Positions 16,974-25,943 of a DNA stretch of 64,000 nt are shown in pieces. The position numbers and the translations under genes are program-made. Origin of the DNA: Pseudomonas putida (lineage in GTDB: Bacteria; Pseudomonadota; Gammaproteobacteria; Pseudomonadales; Pseudomonadaceae); NCBI RefSeq assembly GCF_002741075.1, contig NZ_CP016634.1, forward strand, positions 3,440,001 through 3,504,000, given 5' to 3'. Numbering within the stretch: position 1 is the first letter of the stretch; every line of letters begins with the position of its first letter. Below the pieces are notes generated by a model that saw only the letters and a list, made by a program, of their open reading frames with translations, did not search any database and had not been told where the DNA came from.

Positions 16974-17369
16974 TCACTCGCCGCGATGCAGCTTGCTCAT
17001 CAGCTCCGCCTCGGCCTGGGTCAGGCCACAGGTGCGGGTCAGCTCATCGATGCTGGCCCCCATGCCCACCAGCTTGGCCGCCTGGGTGAACGTCACGCTG
17101 TTGGGGTCGCGCTGTTCCAGTTGCTGGAGCTTTTCCGGCAATGGCGCGAGCACTGCGCGCAACTCATGGATCGCCTCGCCCATGCGCACAGTACCGTTCT
17201 GGTAGTCATCCAGGCGCTTGGCCAAGTCCTTGATGCGCTGGTCACGCAGTGCATCACCCTGGGCCTGCTGGGCCGCCAGCTCTCGCTGGCGCTTGCTGTA
17301 GTTGAGGAAGAACCACAGGCTCAGCGCCCAGAGCAGCGCCAGGAAAACGACAGCAGCCTCGAAAATCAA
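16974..17369 (-). CDS. DUF2802 domain protein, last gene of the che operon
   Basis: A 131-residue protein with an N-terminal membrane helix (residues 5-24), a coiled-coil-prone segment (about 28-85), and a C-terminal DUF2802-type helix-turn-helix-like region (TFTQAAKLVGMGASIDELTR, then CGLTQAEAELMSKLH). Its start is probably the TTG at 17367-17369, one base after the cheW stop. The gene regularly ends che operons in Pseudomonas, but its role is not established. A strong terminator follows. Confidence 0.85.
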   Translation of the reverse strand: MIFEAAVVFLALLWALSLWFFLNYSKRQRELAAQQAQGDALRDQRIKDLAKRLDDYQNGTVRMGEAIHELRAVLAPLPEKLQQLEQRDPNSVTFTQAAKLVGMGASIDELTRTCGLTQAEAELMSKLHRGE

Positions 17370-17370
17370 C

Positions 17371-17850
17371 TCAGATGTTCTCCAGCTCGGACCACTCTTC
17401 CTCGGTCATCATCTTGTCCAGCTCGACCAGGATCAGCAGCTCGCCGTTCTTGTTGCACACACCCTGGATGAACTTGGCCGACTCTTCGTTGCCGACATTC
17501 GGCGCGGTCTCGATCTCGGACTGACGCAGGTAGACCACTTCAGCCACGCTGTCGACCAGAATACCGACCACTTGCTTGTCCGCTTCGATGATGACGATGC
17601 GGGTGTTGTCGGTGACTTCGGTCGGCATCAGGCCGAAACGCTGACGGGTGTCGATCACCGTGACCACGTTGCCGCGCAGGTTGATGATGCCCAGCACGTA
17701 GCTCGGCGCACCCGGCACTGGCGCGATCTCGGTATAGCGCAGGACTTCCTGCACCTGCATGACGTTGATGCCATAGGACTCGTTGTCCAGGCGGAAGGTT
17801 ACCCACTGCAGGATCGGATCTTCGGAACCTTGTGCAGACGACTTTTTCAT
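17371..17850 (-). CDS. cheW: Chemotaxis coupling protein CheW
   Basis: A 159-residue CheW. Family segments are WVTFRLDNESYGINVMQVQE, PGAPSYVLGIINLRGNVVTV and the C-terminal GELLILVELDKMM. CheW links chemoreceptors to CheA in polar arrays. I start it at ATG 17848-17850 (MKKSSAQG) with a GGTAGGGGA stretch upstream rather than five codons earlier. It is downstream of parP and upstream of the DUF2802 gene. Confidence 0.97.
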   Translation of the reverse strand: MKKSSAQGSEDPILQWVTFRLDNESYGINVMQVQEVLRYTEIAPVPGAPSYVLGIINLRGNVVTVIDTRQRFGLMPTEVTDNTRIVIIEADKQVVGILVDSVAEVVYLRQSEIETAPNVGNEESAKFIQGVCNKNGELLILVELDKMMTEEEWSELENI

Positions 17851-17917
17851 TCCCCTACCCCTCAAAATCCGCCATTGGCGGTGTGCTCGCTTTGGCCACG
17901 GCAGTTGTGGCTTTCAG

Positions 17918-18799
17918 TCATTGGTGTTTGGCATGCATCTGCTTGACGGCGCCGCTGGCGATCAGCTCGGCCAGTTCGGCGACATCGAGCAAGGCGCACA
18001 TGTGTTCGATCACCGTGCCGGCCAGCCAGGGGCGCTGGCCACGCTGGCTGCGCCACTTGATCTCGGCCGGGTCCAGGCGCAGAGAGCGGCTGACCTGATG
18101 CACAGCCAGCCCCCACTCATAGCCCTGAACGGAAATAACGTACTGCAGGCCCTGGCGGAAGTCGTCGCGGTAGCGGTCGGGCATGACCCAGCGCGCGGTA
18201 TCCAGAACCTTGAGATTGCCCGCCTGGCAAGTGAGGATGCCCAGGAACCAGTCCGGCTGGCCGAACAGCGGCGTCAGCTCCTGACCCGCCAGACTGTAGA
18301 TCGAGCCCAGGCAGACCAACGGCACCGCCAGGGTCAGGCCCGCGACATCGAACAGCAGGCACTCGAAAGGCTCCGCCGCCCAAGCCGGGCGACCGTCCAC
18401 CGTCGCCGGTGGCACCGGCGGGTTGGCGGCCGGCAGGTACACATCTACCAAGGGCGCTACCGGCTCGATCGCCTGGGCCTCGGCCATGGGCGTTTCGGGC
18501 TCGACCACGACGGCCACAGGCTCCGGCACCACCTCGACCGGTTTCAGGACCGTTGGCAACACCGCAACAACAACGCTCGGCTCGGCGAAGGGCCGTGCCG
18601 CAACCGGTGTCGCAGTGGCCTGACGCTCGGCGTCCCTGGCCTGCTCCTCACGCACTGCGGCGGCGAACTCATCGACGATCGCCTCTTCGACCGGTGCTCG
18701 CGGCGCATCGAGTTCCTCGGTGGCCTCCTGCAACAGGCCATCGAGGTAGGACTGCAAAGCCATCTGCGGCTTGGTGGTGGTCTGCCGTGCTGGGTTCAT
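17918..18799 (-). CDS. parP: CheW-domain polar array protein ParP
   Basis: A 293-residue protein. Residues about 30-135 are a Pro/Val/Glu-rich linker, and the C-terminal CheW-like domain (about 140-290) includes FECLLFDVAGLTLAVPLV and LRLDPAEIKWRSQRGQRPWL. In Vibrio, ParP (CheW-like) and ParC (ParA-like) place chemosensory arrays at the flagellated pole by binding CheA and receptors. The same pair, in the same order before cheW, is found here. ATG 18797-18799 overlaps the ParC stop by one base. The name rests on synteny and domain layout. Confidence 0.85.
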   Translation of the reverse strand: MNPARQTTTKPQMALQSYLDGLLQEATEELDAPRAPVEEAIVDEFAAAVREEQARDAERQATATPVAARPFAEPSVVVAVLPTVLKPVEVVPEPVAVVVEPETPMAEAQAIEPVAPLVDVYLPAANPPVPPATVDGRPAWAAEPFECLLFDVAGLTLAVPLVCLGSIYSLAGQELTPLFGQPDWFLGILTCQAGNLKVLDTARWVMPDRYRDDFRQGLQYVISVQGYEWGLAVHQVSRSLRLDPAEIKWRSQRGQRPWLAGTVIEHMCALLDVAELAELIASGAVKQMHAKHQ

Positions 18800-19587
18800 C
18801 AGGCCACCTGCAATGCGGGTTTGTAGGTCAACAAATGCTTGAGCAACGCCCGGTAGGCGATCAGCCCCCGGCTCTTGCCATCGAACTGCGAAGGTGTGAC
18901 CCCTGCTCGGCTGGCATCGCGCAGGCGCGTGTCGACCGGGATGTAGCCTTGCCAGACCTGCTCGCCATAGCTGTCCCGCAAGACCTTGAGCGTGCCCAGG
19001 GACGCCTGGGTGCGCCGGTCGAACAAGGTCGGCACGATCTGGTAGGGCAGCGCCTGGCGCCGCGAGCGGTTGACCATGGCCAGGGTACCGACCATGCGCT
19101 CCAGGCCTTTGACCGCCAGGAACTCGGTCTGCACCGGGATCACCAACTGCTGGCTCGCGGCCAGGGCGTTGACCATCAGCACACCCAACAGCGGCGGGCT
19201 GTCGATCAGGGCGAAGTCGAAATCCTGCCACAGCTGCGCCAGACTCTTGGCGATCACCAGCCCCAAGCCGCTCTGTCCCGGCGACTGGCGCTCGAGCACG
19301 GCCAATGCGGTGCTCGAAGGCAGCAGCGAGATACGCTCGTCGCTGGTGGGCAGCAACAATTGCCCCGGCAGGCCTTCAGGCACCGTGCCTTTGTGCAGGA
19401 ACAGGTCGTAGCAGCTGTGCTCCAAGGCATCAGGGTTGTGCCCGAAGTAGCTGGTCATCGAGCCGTGTGGGTCGAGGTCCACCACGACCACGCGTTTTCC
19501 CGCTTCGGCCAGCAACCCGGCCAAGGCGATGGTGGTGGTGGTCTTGCCGACGCCACCTTTTTGATTGGCTACTGCCCAGACTCTCAT
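18799..19587 (-). CDS. parC: ParA-family ATPase ParC (polar localisation of chemotaxis arrays)
   Basis: A 262-residue ParA-type ATPase. The deviant Walker A is KGGVGKTTT (residues 10-18), with Walker A' VVVVDLDPHGS and Walker B FALIDSPPLLG. It differs from a chromosomal ParA in lacking an N-terminal HTH and in sitting between motD and parP. By analogy with Vibrio ParC it should be a polar landmark-dependent localiser of chemotaxis proteins. ATG 19585-19587. It is distinct from FleN (26681-27514), the other MinD/ParA-like ATPase in this window. Confidence 0.88.
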   Translation of the reverse strand: MRVWAVANQKGGVGKTTTTIALAGLLAEAGKRVVVVDLDPHGSMTSYFGHNPDALEHSCYDLFLHKGTVPEGLPGQLLLPTSDERISLLPSSTALAVLERQSPGQSGLGLVIAKSLAQLWQDFDFALIDSPPLLGVLMVNALAASQQLVIPVQTEFLAVKGLERMVGTLAMVNRSRRQALPYQIVPTLFDRRTQASLGTLKVLRDSYGEQVWQGYIPVDTRLRDASRAGVTPSQFDGKSRGLIAYRALLKHLLTYKPALQVA

Positions 19588-19664
19588 CGTGCGTTGCTTC
19601 CCCCCGCAATGGCCGCCTGCCCTGCCGGGAACGGTGTGGATTCAGTGACGGACAATTGACGGGC

Positions 19665-20522
19665 TCAGCCCCCAACTGCCGGTGCAGGCGTTGTCGGTGC
19701 AGTTTGTGTGCCAGCCCGTCGCAAGGCCGCGTCTGGCGTGGCATTGGCACTGCCCGATCCGGTCAGGCTGCGGCGTACTTCCAGGTTGCGGGAAATCACC
19801 AGCACCACCCGACGGTTGCGAGCCCTGCCCTCGGCCGTCGCGTTGCTGGCCACCGGTTGGTACTCGCCATAGCCCACAGAGGCCATACGCGCCGGGTTAA
19901 CGCCGTTCATCGCCAGCAGGCGGACGATGCTCGCCGCCCGGGCCGATGACAGCTCCCAGTTGGTCGGGTACTGGGCAGTACGGATCGGCAAGTTGTCGGT
20001 GAACCCTTCGACATGCACCGGGTTAGCGTAAGGCTTGAGGATGTTGGCCACCTTCTCGATGATCGAGAACGCCGTGTCGCTGGGCATGGCATCGCCACTG
20101 CCGAACAGCAGCGAGGAGTTGAGTTCGATCTCGATCCACAGTTCATTGCCGCGCACGGTCATCTGGTCGGACTTGATCAGGTCGCCAAAGGCGTCGCGCA
20201 CATCATCGCTGATCGTCTTCAGCGGGTCGGCATTGCTCTGGGCCAGGCCCGCGTCGGTCTGCTCGCTGTCTTTGATCAGCGGCTCGGCGGGCCTGACGCT
20301 GAGCGGGTGCTCATCGCCGATAGGGATGGGTTTCATGCTGCGCTCGGGGTCATTGAACACGCCGAGCAGGGCCTGGGAGATGACCTTGTACTTGCCCTCG
20401 TTGATCGAAGAAATCGAATACATGACCACGAAGAAGGCGAACAGCAAGGTGATGAAGTCGGCGTACGACACCAGCCAGCGTTCGTGGTTCTCGTGTTCCT
20501 CGGTGTGACGACGGCGGGCCAT
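19665..20522 (-). CDS. motD: Flagellar stator protein MotD
   Basis: A 285-residue MotB-type stator subunit. A short basic N-terminus leads into the single membrane helix with the ion-channel aspartate (SYADFITLLFAFF, D22), then a linker and an OmpA-like peptidoglycan-binding domain (about 135-250, with VEGFTDNLPIRT and ARNRRVVLVI). The C-terminal 30 residues are low in complexity. MotC/MotD is the second, swarming-related stator set of pseudomonads, energised by protons. It starts three bases after the motC stop. Confidence 0.96.
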   Translation of the reverse strand: MARRRHTEEHENHERWLVSYADFITLLFAFFVVMYSISSINEGKYKVISQALLGVFNDPERSMKPIPIGDEHPLSVRPAEPLIKDSEQTDAGLAQSNADPLKTISDDVRDAFGDLIKSDQMTVRGNELWIEIELNSSLLFGSGDAMPSDTAFSIIEKVANILKPYANPVHVEGFTDNLPIRTAQYPTNWELSSARAASIVRLLAMNGVNPARMASVGYGEYQPVASNATAEGRARNRRVVLVISRNLEVRRSLTGSGSANATPDAALRRAGTQTAPTTPAPAVGG

Positions 20523-20525
20523 GGC

Positions 20526-21266
20526 TTACTCCATGAAGCCTTGCAGCTTCAGCTCGATCGAGCGTGGGTTCTCCCCTTCAGCGATCGACAGCAGGCCTTC
20601 GAGCAGCATCTCGCGGTAGCGCGACTGGCGCAGCGCGATGGCCTTGAGCTTGTTGGCGATCGGCAGCAGGATCAGGTTGGCGCTGGCCACGCCGTAGATG
20701 GTGGCAACGAAGGCCACGGCGATGCCATTGCCCAACTGCGACGGGTCGGCCAGGTTGCCCATCACATGGATCAAGCCCATGACCGCGCCGATGATGCCGA
20801 TGGTCGGCGCGTAGCCGCCCATGCTCTCGAACACCTTGGCAGCCTGGATATCGCGGCTCTCCTGGGTCAGGAAGTCGACCTCGAGGATACTGCGGATCGA
20901 CTCGGGCTCCGCGCCGTCCACCAGCAGTTGCAGGCCCTTGCGCGCATAGGGATCGGGCTCGGCATCCGCCACCCCTTCAAGGCCCAGCAGGCCTTCCTTG
21001 CGCGCGGTCAGGCTCCAGTTGACGACCCGGTCGATACCGCCCGGCAGATCAACGCGCGGCGGGAAGAAGATCCAACGCAGGATCTGCAGCGCCCGCTTGA
21101 AGGCCGACAGCGGCGACTGCAGCAGCGCCGCCGCCAGGGTACCGCCCAGCACGATCAAGGCAGCCGGGCCGTTGAGCAAGGCACCGACATGGCCGCCTTC
21201 CAGGAAGTTGCCGCCGACGATGGCGACGAACGCGAGGATCAGGCCAATCAGGCTCAGGACATCCAT
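20526..21266 (-). CDS. motC: Flagellar stator protein MotC
   Basis: A 246-residue MotA-type stator subunit. Four hydrophobic segments lie near residues 5-20, 33-50, 150-170 and 182-202. The conserved proline-containing motif GGYAPTIGIIGAVMGLI (about 149-165) marks the helix that pairs with the MotD channel. A cytoplasmic loop contains the charged region that contacts FliG. ATG 21264-21266 overlaps the cheB stop (TGATG). Confidence 0.96.
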   Translation of the reverse strand: MDVLSLIGLILAFVAIVGGNFLEGGHVGALLNGPAALIVLGGTLAAALLQSPLSAFKRALQILRWIFFPPRVDLPGGIDRVVNWSLTARKEGLLGLEGVADAEPDPYARKGLQLLVDGAEPESIRSILEVDFLTQESRDIQAAKVFESMGGYAPTIGIIGAVMGLIHVMGNLADPSQLGNGIAVAFVATIYGVASANLILLPIANKLKAIALRQSRYREMLLEGLLSIAEGENPRSIELKLQGFME

Positions 21267-22372
21267 CAGACGCAGGCCTCGACCAGGTGCTTGCCGATCT
21301 CGTCCAGGCTGTACACCGCGTCGGCCAGGTTGGCCTTGACGATGGCCATCGGCATGCCATAGATCACGCAGCTGGCTTCATCCTGGGCCCAGACGGTGCT
21401 GCCGCCTTGCTTGAGCAGGCGAGCACCTTCGCGACCGTCTGCGCCCATACCGGTGAGGACCACCGACAGCACCTTGTCGCCGTAGGACTTGGCCGCTGAA
21501 CCGAAGGTGATGTCCACGCAGGGCTTGTAGTTCAAGCGCTCATCGCCCGGCAGTATCTTCACCGCGCCACGGCCGTCGATCATCATCTGCTTGCCACCAG
21601 GGGCCAGCAGGGCCAGGCCCGGGCGCAGCATGTCGCCATCCTCGGCTTCCTTGACACTGATCTTGCACAGCTTGTCCAGGCGCTCGGCAAAGGCCTTGGT
21701 GAACGCTGCAGGCATGTGCTGGATCAGCACGATCGGCGCCGGGAAGCTGGCCGGCAGCTGTGTCAACACGCGCTGCAGTGCCACCGGGCCGCCGGTGGAC
21801 GTGCCGATGGCCACCAGCTTGTAGGGCTTGCGCTTGGGGGCGGGGGAATGGCTACCAGCCGCGGGACGGCTCACTGGCGCGGCAGGAGCCGCGGCCCGTG
21901 CCGGCGCAGGGCTTGCGAAGCTGCTGGTCGGCGCAGGCGCCGGGCTTGCAGTGGCATAACCGCCGAATCGGCGATTGCTGCGCGAGATGGTGTGGACCTT
22001 CTCGCACAGCAACTGCCGCACTTTGTCCGGATTGCGCGAGATGTCCTCGAAGTTCTTCGGCAGGTAGTCCACCGCGCCGGCATCGAGGGCATCGAGAGTG
22101 ACCCGGGCGCCCTCATGGGTCAGCGAGGAGAACATCAGCACCGGCGTCGGGCAGCGCTGCATGATGTGCCGCACCGCCGTGATGCCATCCATCATGGGCA
22201 TTTCGTAGTCCATGGTGATGACATCCGGCTTGAGCGCGATTGCCTGGTCGATCGCTTCCTTGCCATTGGTCGCGGTACCCACGACCTGGATAGTCGGGTC
22301 GGCCGAGAGAATTTCCGAGACGCGGCGGCGGAAGAAACCGGAATCATCCACCACCAGGACCTTGACTGCCAT
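21266..22372 (-). CDS. cheB: Chemotaxis methylesterase CheB
   Basis: A 368-residue CheB. The receiver domain (residues 3-120) has phospho-acceptor D55, with D10 nearby. An Ala/Pro-rich linker (about 140-180) leads to the esterase domain with catalytic serine in GTSTGGP (S192), histidine in IQHMPAAFT (H219) and aspartate in LTGMGADG. It demethylates receptor glutamates and can deamidate glutamines for adaptation. I start it at ATG 22370-22372, which has GGAG upstream, ten codons inside the longest frame. Confidence 0.96.
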   Translation of the reverse strand: MAVKVLVVDDSGFFRRRVSEILSADPTIQVVGTATNGKEAIDQAIALKPDVITMDYEMPMMDGITAVRHIMQRCPTPVLMFSSLTHEGARVTLDALDAGAVDYLPKNFEDISRNPDKVRQLLCEKVHTISRSNRRFGGYATASPAPAPTSSFASPAPARAAAPAAPVSRPAAGSHSPAPKRKPYKLVAIGTSTGGPVALQRVLTQLPASFPAPIVLIQHMPAAFTKAFAERLDKLCKISVKEAEDGDMLRPGLALLAPGGKQMMIDGRGAVKILPGDERLNYKPCVDITFGSAAKSYGDKVLSVVLTGMGADGREGARLLKQGGSTVWAQDEASCVIYGMPMAIVKANLADAVYSLDEIGKHLVEACV

Positions 22373-22417
22373 AAACACTCCATTAGGCGGCGCAACCGCC
22401 AAGGTGCGCCACCGAAA

Positions 22418-24646
22418 TCAAATTCGCCGGGCGGCGTAACGCTTGAGCATGCTCGGCACGTCGAGGATCAACGCAATACGACCGTCGCCGGTGATGGTCG
22501 CGCCAGACATGCCCGGGGTGCCCTGGAGCATCTTGCCCAGCGGCTTGATCACCACCTCTTCCTGGCCCACCAGCTGATCGACCACGAAGCCAATACGCTG
22601 GGTGCCGACCGAAAGGATCACCACATGCCCTTCGCGCTGCTCCTCGTGCACCTGGTCCTGGACCAGCCAACGCTTGAGGTAGAACAGCGGCAGCGCCTTG
22701 TCACGCACGATCACCACTTCCTGGCCATCGACCACGTTGGTACGCGACAGGTCCAGGTGGAAGATCTCGTTGACGTTGACCAGCGGGAAGGCGAACGCCT
22801 GGTTGCCCAGCATCACCATCAGGGTCGGCATGATCGCCAGGGTCAACGGCACCTTGATGACGATCTTCGAACCCTGACCCTTGGCCGAGAAGATGTTGAT
22901 CGAGCCGTTGAGCTGAGAAATCTTGGTCTTGACCACGTCCATGCCCACACCGCGGCCAGACACGTCGGAGATCTCGGTCTTGGTGGAGAAGCCCGGGGCG
23001 AAGATCAGGTTGTAGCAATCGGACTCGCTCAAGCGGTCGGCGGCATCCTTGTCCATCAGGCCCTTTTCGACGGCCTTGGCACGCAAGATATTGGGGTCCA
23101 TGCCCTTGCCGTCGTCGGAGATCGACAGCAGGATGTGGTCGCCCTCCTGCTCGGCCGACAGCACCACGCGGCCGGTGCGTGCCTTGCCGGTGCCTTCGCG
23201 CTCGTCAGGCATCTCGATGCCGTGGTCGACGGCGTTGCGCACCAAGTGCACCAGCGGGTCGGCCAGGGCCTCGACCAGGTTCTTGTCCAGGTCGGTTTCC
23301 TCACCGACCAGCTCCAGGTTGATTTCTTTCTTGAGCTGGCGGGCCAGGTCGCGAACCAGGCGCGGGAAGCGGCCGAAGACTTTCTTGATCGGCTGCATGC
23401 GGGTCTTCATGACCGCGGTCTGCAGGTCGGCGGTGACCACGTCGAGGTTGGACACGGCCTTGGACATGGCCTCGTCGCCGCTGTTCAGGCCCAGGCGTAC
23501 CAGGCGGTTACGCACCAGCACCAGTTCGCCGACCATGTTCATGATCTCGTCCAGGCGCGCGGTATCGACCCGCACGGTGGTTTCCGCTTCACTGGCCGTC
23601 GGTTTTTCGCCAGCTGGAGCCGCTGCGCGCGCGGGCGCGGCCGGCTTGGCCGCCGCAGGCTTGGCCACCGGTGCCGGTTCAGGCTTGGCCACAGGCTTGC
23701 TGTCGGCCTTGGCCACAGCAGAAGCGGTGGCAGCCACGGCCTCAGGCGCGGCTACGGCCGCGTCACTGGAGAACTTGCCTTTGCCGTGCAGTTGGTCCAG
23801 CAAGGCTTCGAACTCGTGCTCGGTGATGTCCCCGCCATTGGCGCCCGCCTCGACCGGCGCAGGCGCTTGCGCCGTGGTGCCGGGCAGTGCATCGGCGGCG
23901 AAGGTGCCCTTGCCGTGCAACTGGTCGAGCAACGCTTCGAACTCATCGTCGGTGATCTCATCGCTGGCCGGTGCCGCGACGCTGTCAGCCGGCAGCGCAG
24001 CAGACGCCTGGCCAGAGAACTGCCCTTTGCCGTGCAACTGATCGAGCAGCGACTCGAACTCGGCATCGGTGATCTCGTCGCTGTCGCTGCCCGCGACCTC
24101 GCCCTGCACCTGTTCGGCGGCCTCGGCCTGGGCCTTCACCGCATCGAGCGAATCGAGCAGTTGTTCGAACTCGCTGTCGGTGATGTCGGGCTCCACAACA
24201 GGCTCGGCTTCGACAACGGCCGGCGTTGGCGCGGCAGGCGCTGGGGCTTCGGCACCGGCCGGCTCGGCCAGACGCGACAGCGCAGCCAGCAGCTCGGGCG
24301 TGGCCGGGGTGATGTCGCTGCGCTCGCGGACCTGGCCAAACATGCTGTTGACCGTATCCAGTGCCTCAAGCACCACATCCATCAATTCCGCGTCGACCCG
24401 GCGCTCACCTTTGCGCAGGATGTCGAACACGTTCTCGGCGATATGGCAGCACTCCACCAGCTCATTGAGCTGAAGGAAACCGGCGCCCCCTTTTACAGTG
24501 TGAAAACCGCGGAAGATCGCATTGAGCAGGTCCGCATCTTCAGGTCGGCTTTCTAGCTCGACCAGTTGCTCGGACAGTTGCTCGAGGATTTCGCCGGCCT
24601 CTACCAGGAAATCCTGGAGGATTTCTTCATCGGCGCCGAAGCTCAT
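22418..24646 (-). CDS. cheA: Chemotaxis histidine kinase CheA
   Basis: A 742-residue CheA. The HPt domain has H49 in GFHTVKGGAGF. The kinase core (about 365-600) has a dimerisation helix pair, the N-box HLVRNAVDHG and the G-boxes DDGKGMD and GRGVGMD. A C-terminal CheW-like domain follows (about 605-740). Between HPt and kinase lies a long Ala/Pro-rich linker with four copies of an ITDxEFExLLDxLHGKG-like motif (about residues 154-168, 190-208, 229-247 and 272-290), a region that in E. coli CheA is the P2 domain binding CheY/CheB. It phosphorylates CheY and CheB. Confidence 0.97.
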   Translation of the reverse strand: MSFGADEEILQDFLVEAGEILEQLSEQLVELESRPEDADLLNAIFRGFHTVKGGAGFLQLNELVECCHIAENVFDILRKGERRVDAELMDVVLEALDTVNSMFGQVRERSDITPATPELLAALSRLAEPAGAEAPAPAAPTPAVVEAEPVVEPDITDSEFEQLLDSLDAVKAQAEAAEQVQGEVAGSDSDEITDAEFESLLDQLHGKGQFSGQASAALPADSVAAPASDEITDDEFEALLDQLHGKGTFAADALPGTTAQAPAPVEAGANGGDITEHEFEALLDQLHGKGKFSSDAAVAAPEAVAATASAVAKADSKPVAKPEPAPVAKPAAAKPAAPARAAAPAGEKPTASEAETTVRVDTARLDEIMNMVGELVLVRNRLVRLGLNSGDEAMSKAVSNLDVVTADLQTAVMKTRMQPIKKVFGRFPRLVRDLARQLKKEINLELVGEETDLDKNLVEALADPLVHLVRNAVDHGIEMPDEREGTGKARTGRVVLSAEQEGDHILLSISDDGKGMDPNILRAKAVEKGLMDKDAADRLSESDCYNLIFAPGFSTKTEISDVSGRGVGMDVVKTKISQLNGSINIFSAKGQGSKIVIKVPLTLAIMPTLMVMLGNQAFAFPLVNVNEIFHLDLSRTNVVDGQEVVIVRDKALPLFYLKRWLVQDQVHEEQREGHVVILSVGTQRIGFVVDQLVGQEEVVIKPLGKMLQGTPGMSGATITGDGRIALILDVPSMLKRYAARRI

Positions 24647-24658
24647 TGAACGTGCTCC

Positions 24659-25447
24659 CTAAAAACCCAGGCTGGACAGCAAATCGTCGACGTCGTCCTG
24701 ACCGGACACGACATCTTCACGCTTATCGGCATGAATCTGCGGACCTTCACCCCGAGTCGGATGTTTTTCTTGATCTTTTTCAGCACGCAGCTGCTGGTGG
24801 TCATGTTCGATACCGGCAAAACGGTCGACCTGGCTGGCCATCAGCACGAGCTTGAGCAAATTGCTTTCGACTTCGGTGACCAGCGCGGTCACCCGTTTGA
24901 TCACCTGGCCGGTGAGGTCTTGGTAGTCCTGGGCCAGGAGGATGTCGTTGAGATGGCCGGCGACCTTGCGGTTCCCTTCGGCGCTTTGCGTCAGGAAACT
25001 GTCGACACGCTTGACCAGGTCACGAAACTCCGGCGCTGCCACTTCGCGGCGCATGAAGCGCTGCCAGTCGGCGCTCAGGTTCTGGGCCTCGGCTTGCAGG
25101 TCGTTGAGCAGCGGCGTGCTCGCCTCCACCAGGTCCATGGTGCGGTTGGCCGCGCCTTCGGTCAGCTTGACCACATAGGACAAGCGCTCGGTGGCGTCGG
25201 TGATCTGCGACACTTCCTCGGCCTGCGGCATACGCGGGTCGATCTGGAAGCTGACGATCGCACTGTGCAGCTCGCGGGTGAGCTTGCCGACTTCCTGGTA
25301 CAGGCCACGGTCACGGGTCTGGTTCAGCTGATGGATCAGCTGCACCGCCTCGCCGAACCGGCCGTGCTCGAGGCTCTCGACCAGTTCCTGGGCGTGTTTC
25401 TTCAGGGTCGACTCGAACTCCCCCAACGATGTGTTCATTTGCTCCAT
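24659..25447 (-). CDS. cheZ: CheY-P phosphatase CheZ
   Basis: A 262-residue CheZ, largely alpha-helical. The catalytic region DILLAQDYQDLTGQVIKRV carries the conserved glutamine/aspartate pair that dephosphorylates CheY-P. The C-terminal tail VDDLLSSLGF is the CheY-binding peptide. ATG 25445-25447 with a second ATG three codons later. It lies between cheY and cheA, as expected for a polar-flagellate gammaproteobacterium. Confidence 0.96.
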   Translation of the reverse strand: MEQMNTSLGEFESTLKKHAQELVESLEHGRFGEAVQLIHQLNQTRDRGLYQEVGKLTRELHSAIVSFQIDPRMPQAEEVSQITDATERLSYVVKLTEGAANRTMDLVEASTPLLNDLQAEAQNLSADWQRFMRREVAAPEFRDLVKRVDSFLTQSAEGNRKVAGHLNDILLAQDYQDLTGQVIKRVTALVTEVESNLLKLVLMASQVDRFAGIEHDHQQLRAEKDQEKHPTRGEGPQIHADKREDVVSGQDDVDDLLSSLGF

Positions 25448-25465
25448 GGCGCCCCCTGACGTGAC

Positions 25466-25852
25466 TCAGCCGTTGACGCGTTCGAAGATCTTCTCGATCT
25501 TCTCCTTGAGCACCTGGGCGGTGAAAGGCTTGACCACATAGCCGTTGACCCCGGCCTGGGCCGCTTCGATGATCTGGTCGCGCTTGGCTTCCGCGGTCAC
25601 CATCAGCACCGGCATGCCCTTGAGGCGATCATGGGCACGGACCTTGCGCAGCAGGTCGATGCCAGACATGCCAGGCATGTTCCAGTCGGTCACGAGGAAG
25701 TCGTAGTGGCCGTTTTCCAGCATCGGCAACGCCGTGGTGCCGTCATCGGCCTCCTCGGTGTTGGTGAAGCCCAGGTCACGCAACAGGTTCTTGATGATCC
25801 GCCGCATCGTCGAAAAGTCGTCAACGATGAGGATTTTCATGTCTTTGTTCAA
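25466..25852 (-). CDS. cheY: Chemotaxis response regulator CheY (TTG start)
   Basis: A single receiver domain of 128 residues: D11/D12 acidic pocket, phospho-acceptor D56 in LVTDWNMPG, Thr in MVTAEAK and Lys in VVKPF. CheY-P binds FliM and FliN to switch the rotor. The translation start is most likely TTG at 25850-25852, because GGAGG lies five bases before it and 17 bases before the ATG at 25838-25840, too far for that ATG. If the ATG is used the protein is four residues shorter. Confidence 0.97.
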   Translation of the reverse strand: MNKDMKILIVDDFSTMRRIIKNLLRDLGFTNTEEADDGTTALPMLENGHYDFLVTDWNMPGMSGIDLLRKVRAHDRLKGMPVLMVTAEAKRDQIIEAAQAGVNGYVVKPFTAQVLKEKIEKIFERVNG

Positions 25853-25875
25853 TTAGACCTCCAAGCAGTCTTAAA

Positions 25876-25896
25876 CGCGTCCGGCCCCCGGACGCG
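25876..25896. repeat. Hairpin between fliA and cheY
   Basis: A perfect 9-bp stem CGCGTCCGG (25876-25884) and CCGGACGCG (25888-25896) around CCC. On the minus strand it follows fliA and is followed by only three Ts (GTTTAAG), so it is a weak terminator at best. It may cause partial termination between the flhAF-fleN-fliA and che units. Confidence 0.55.
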
Positions 25897-25943
25897 CATT
25901 CAATCAATTCGGTACAACATCCAACGACGGTGGCGAACCTGGC

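Noticed and set aside
21716..24556. A 946-codon open frame on the plus strand opposite cheA and cheB
   Set aside because: It mirrors the codon positions of cheA/cheB, is His/Arg/Gln-rich with no recognisable domain, and is explained by high GC lowering stop frequency in the antisense frame.
24723..24749. Sigma-28-like sequence TGAA-N15-GCCGATAA inside cheZ, upstream of cheA
   Set aside because: The -10 is perfect but the -35 is imperfect and the site lies within coding sequence; an 8-base perfect match is expected by chance about twice in both strands of a window this size.
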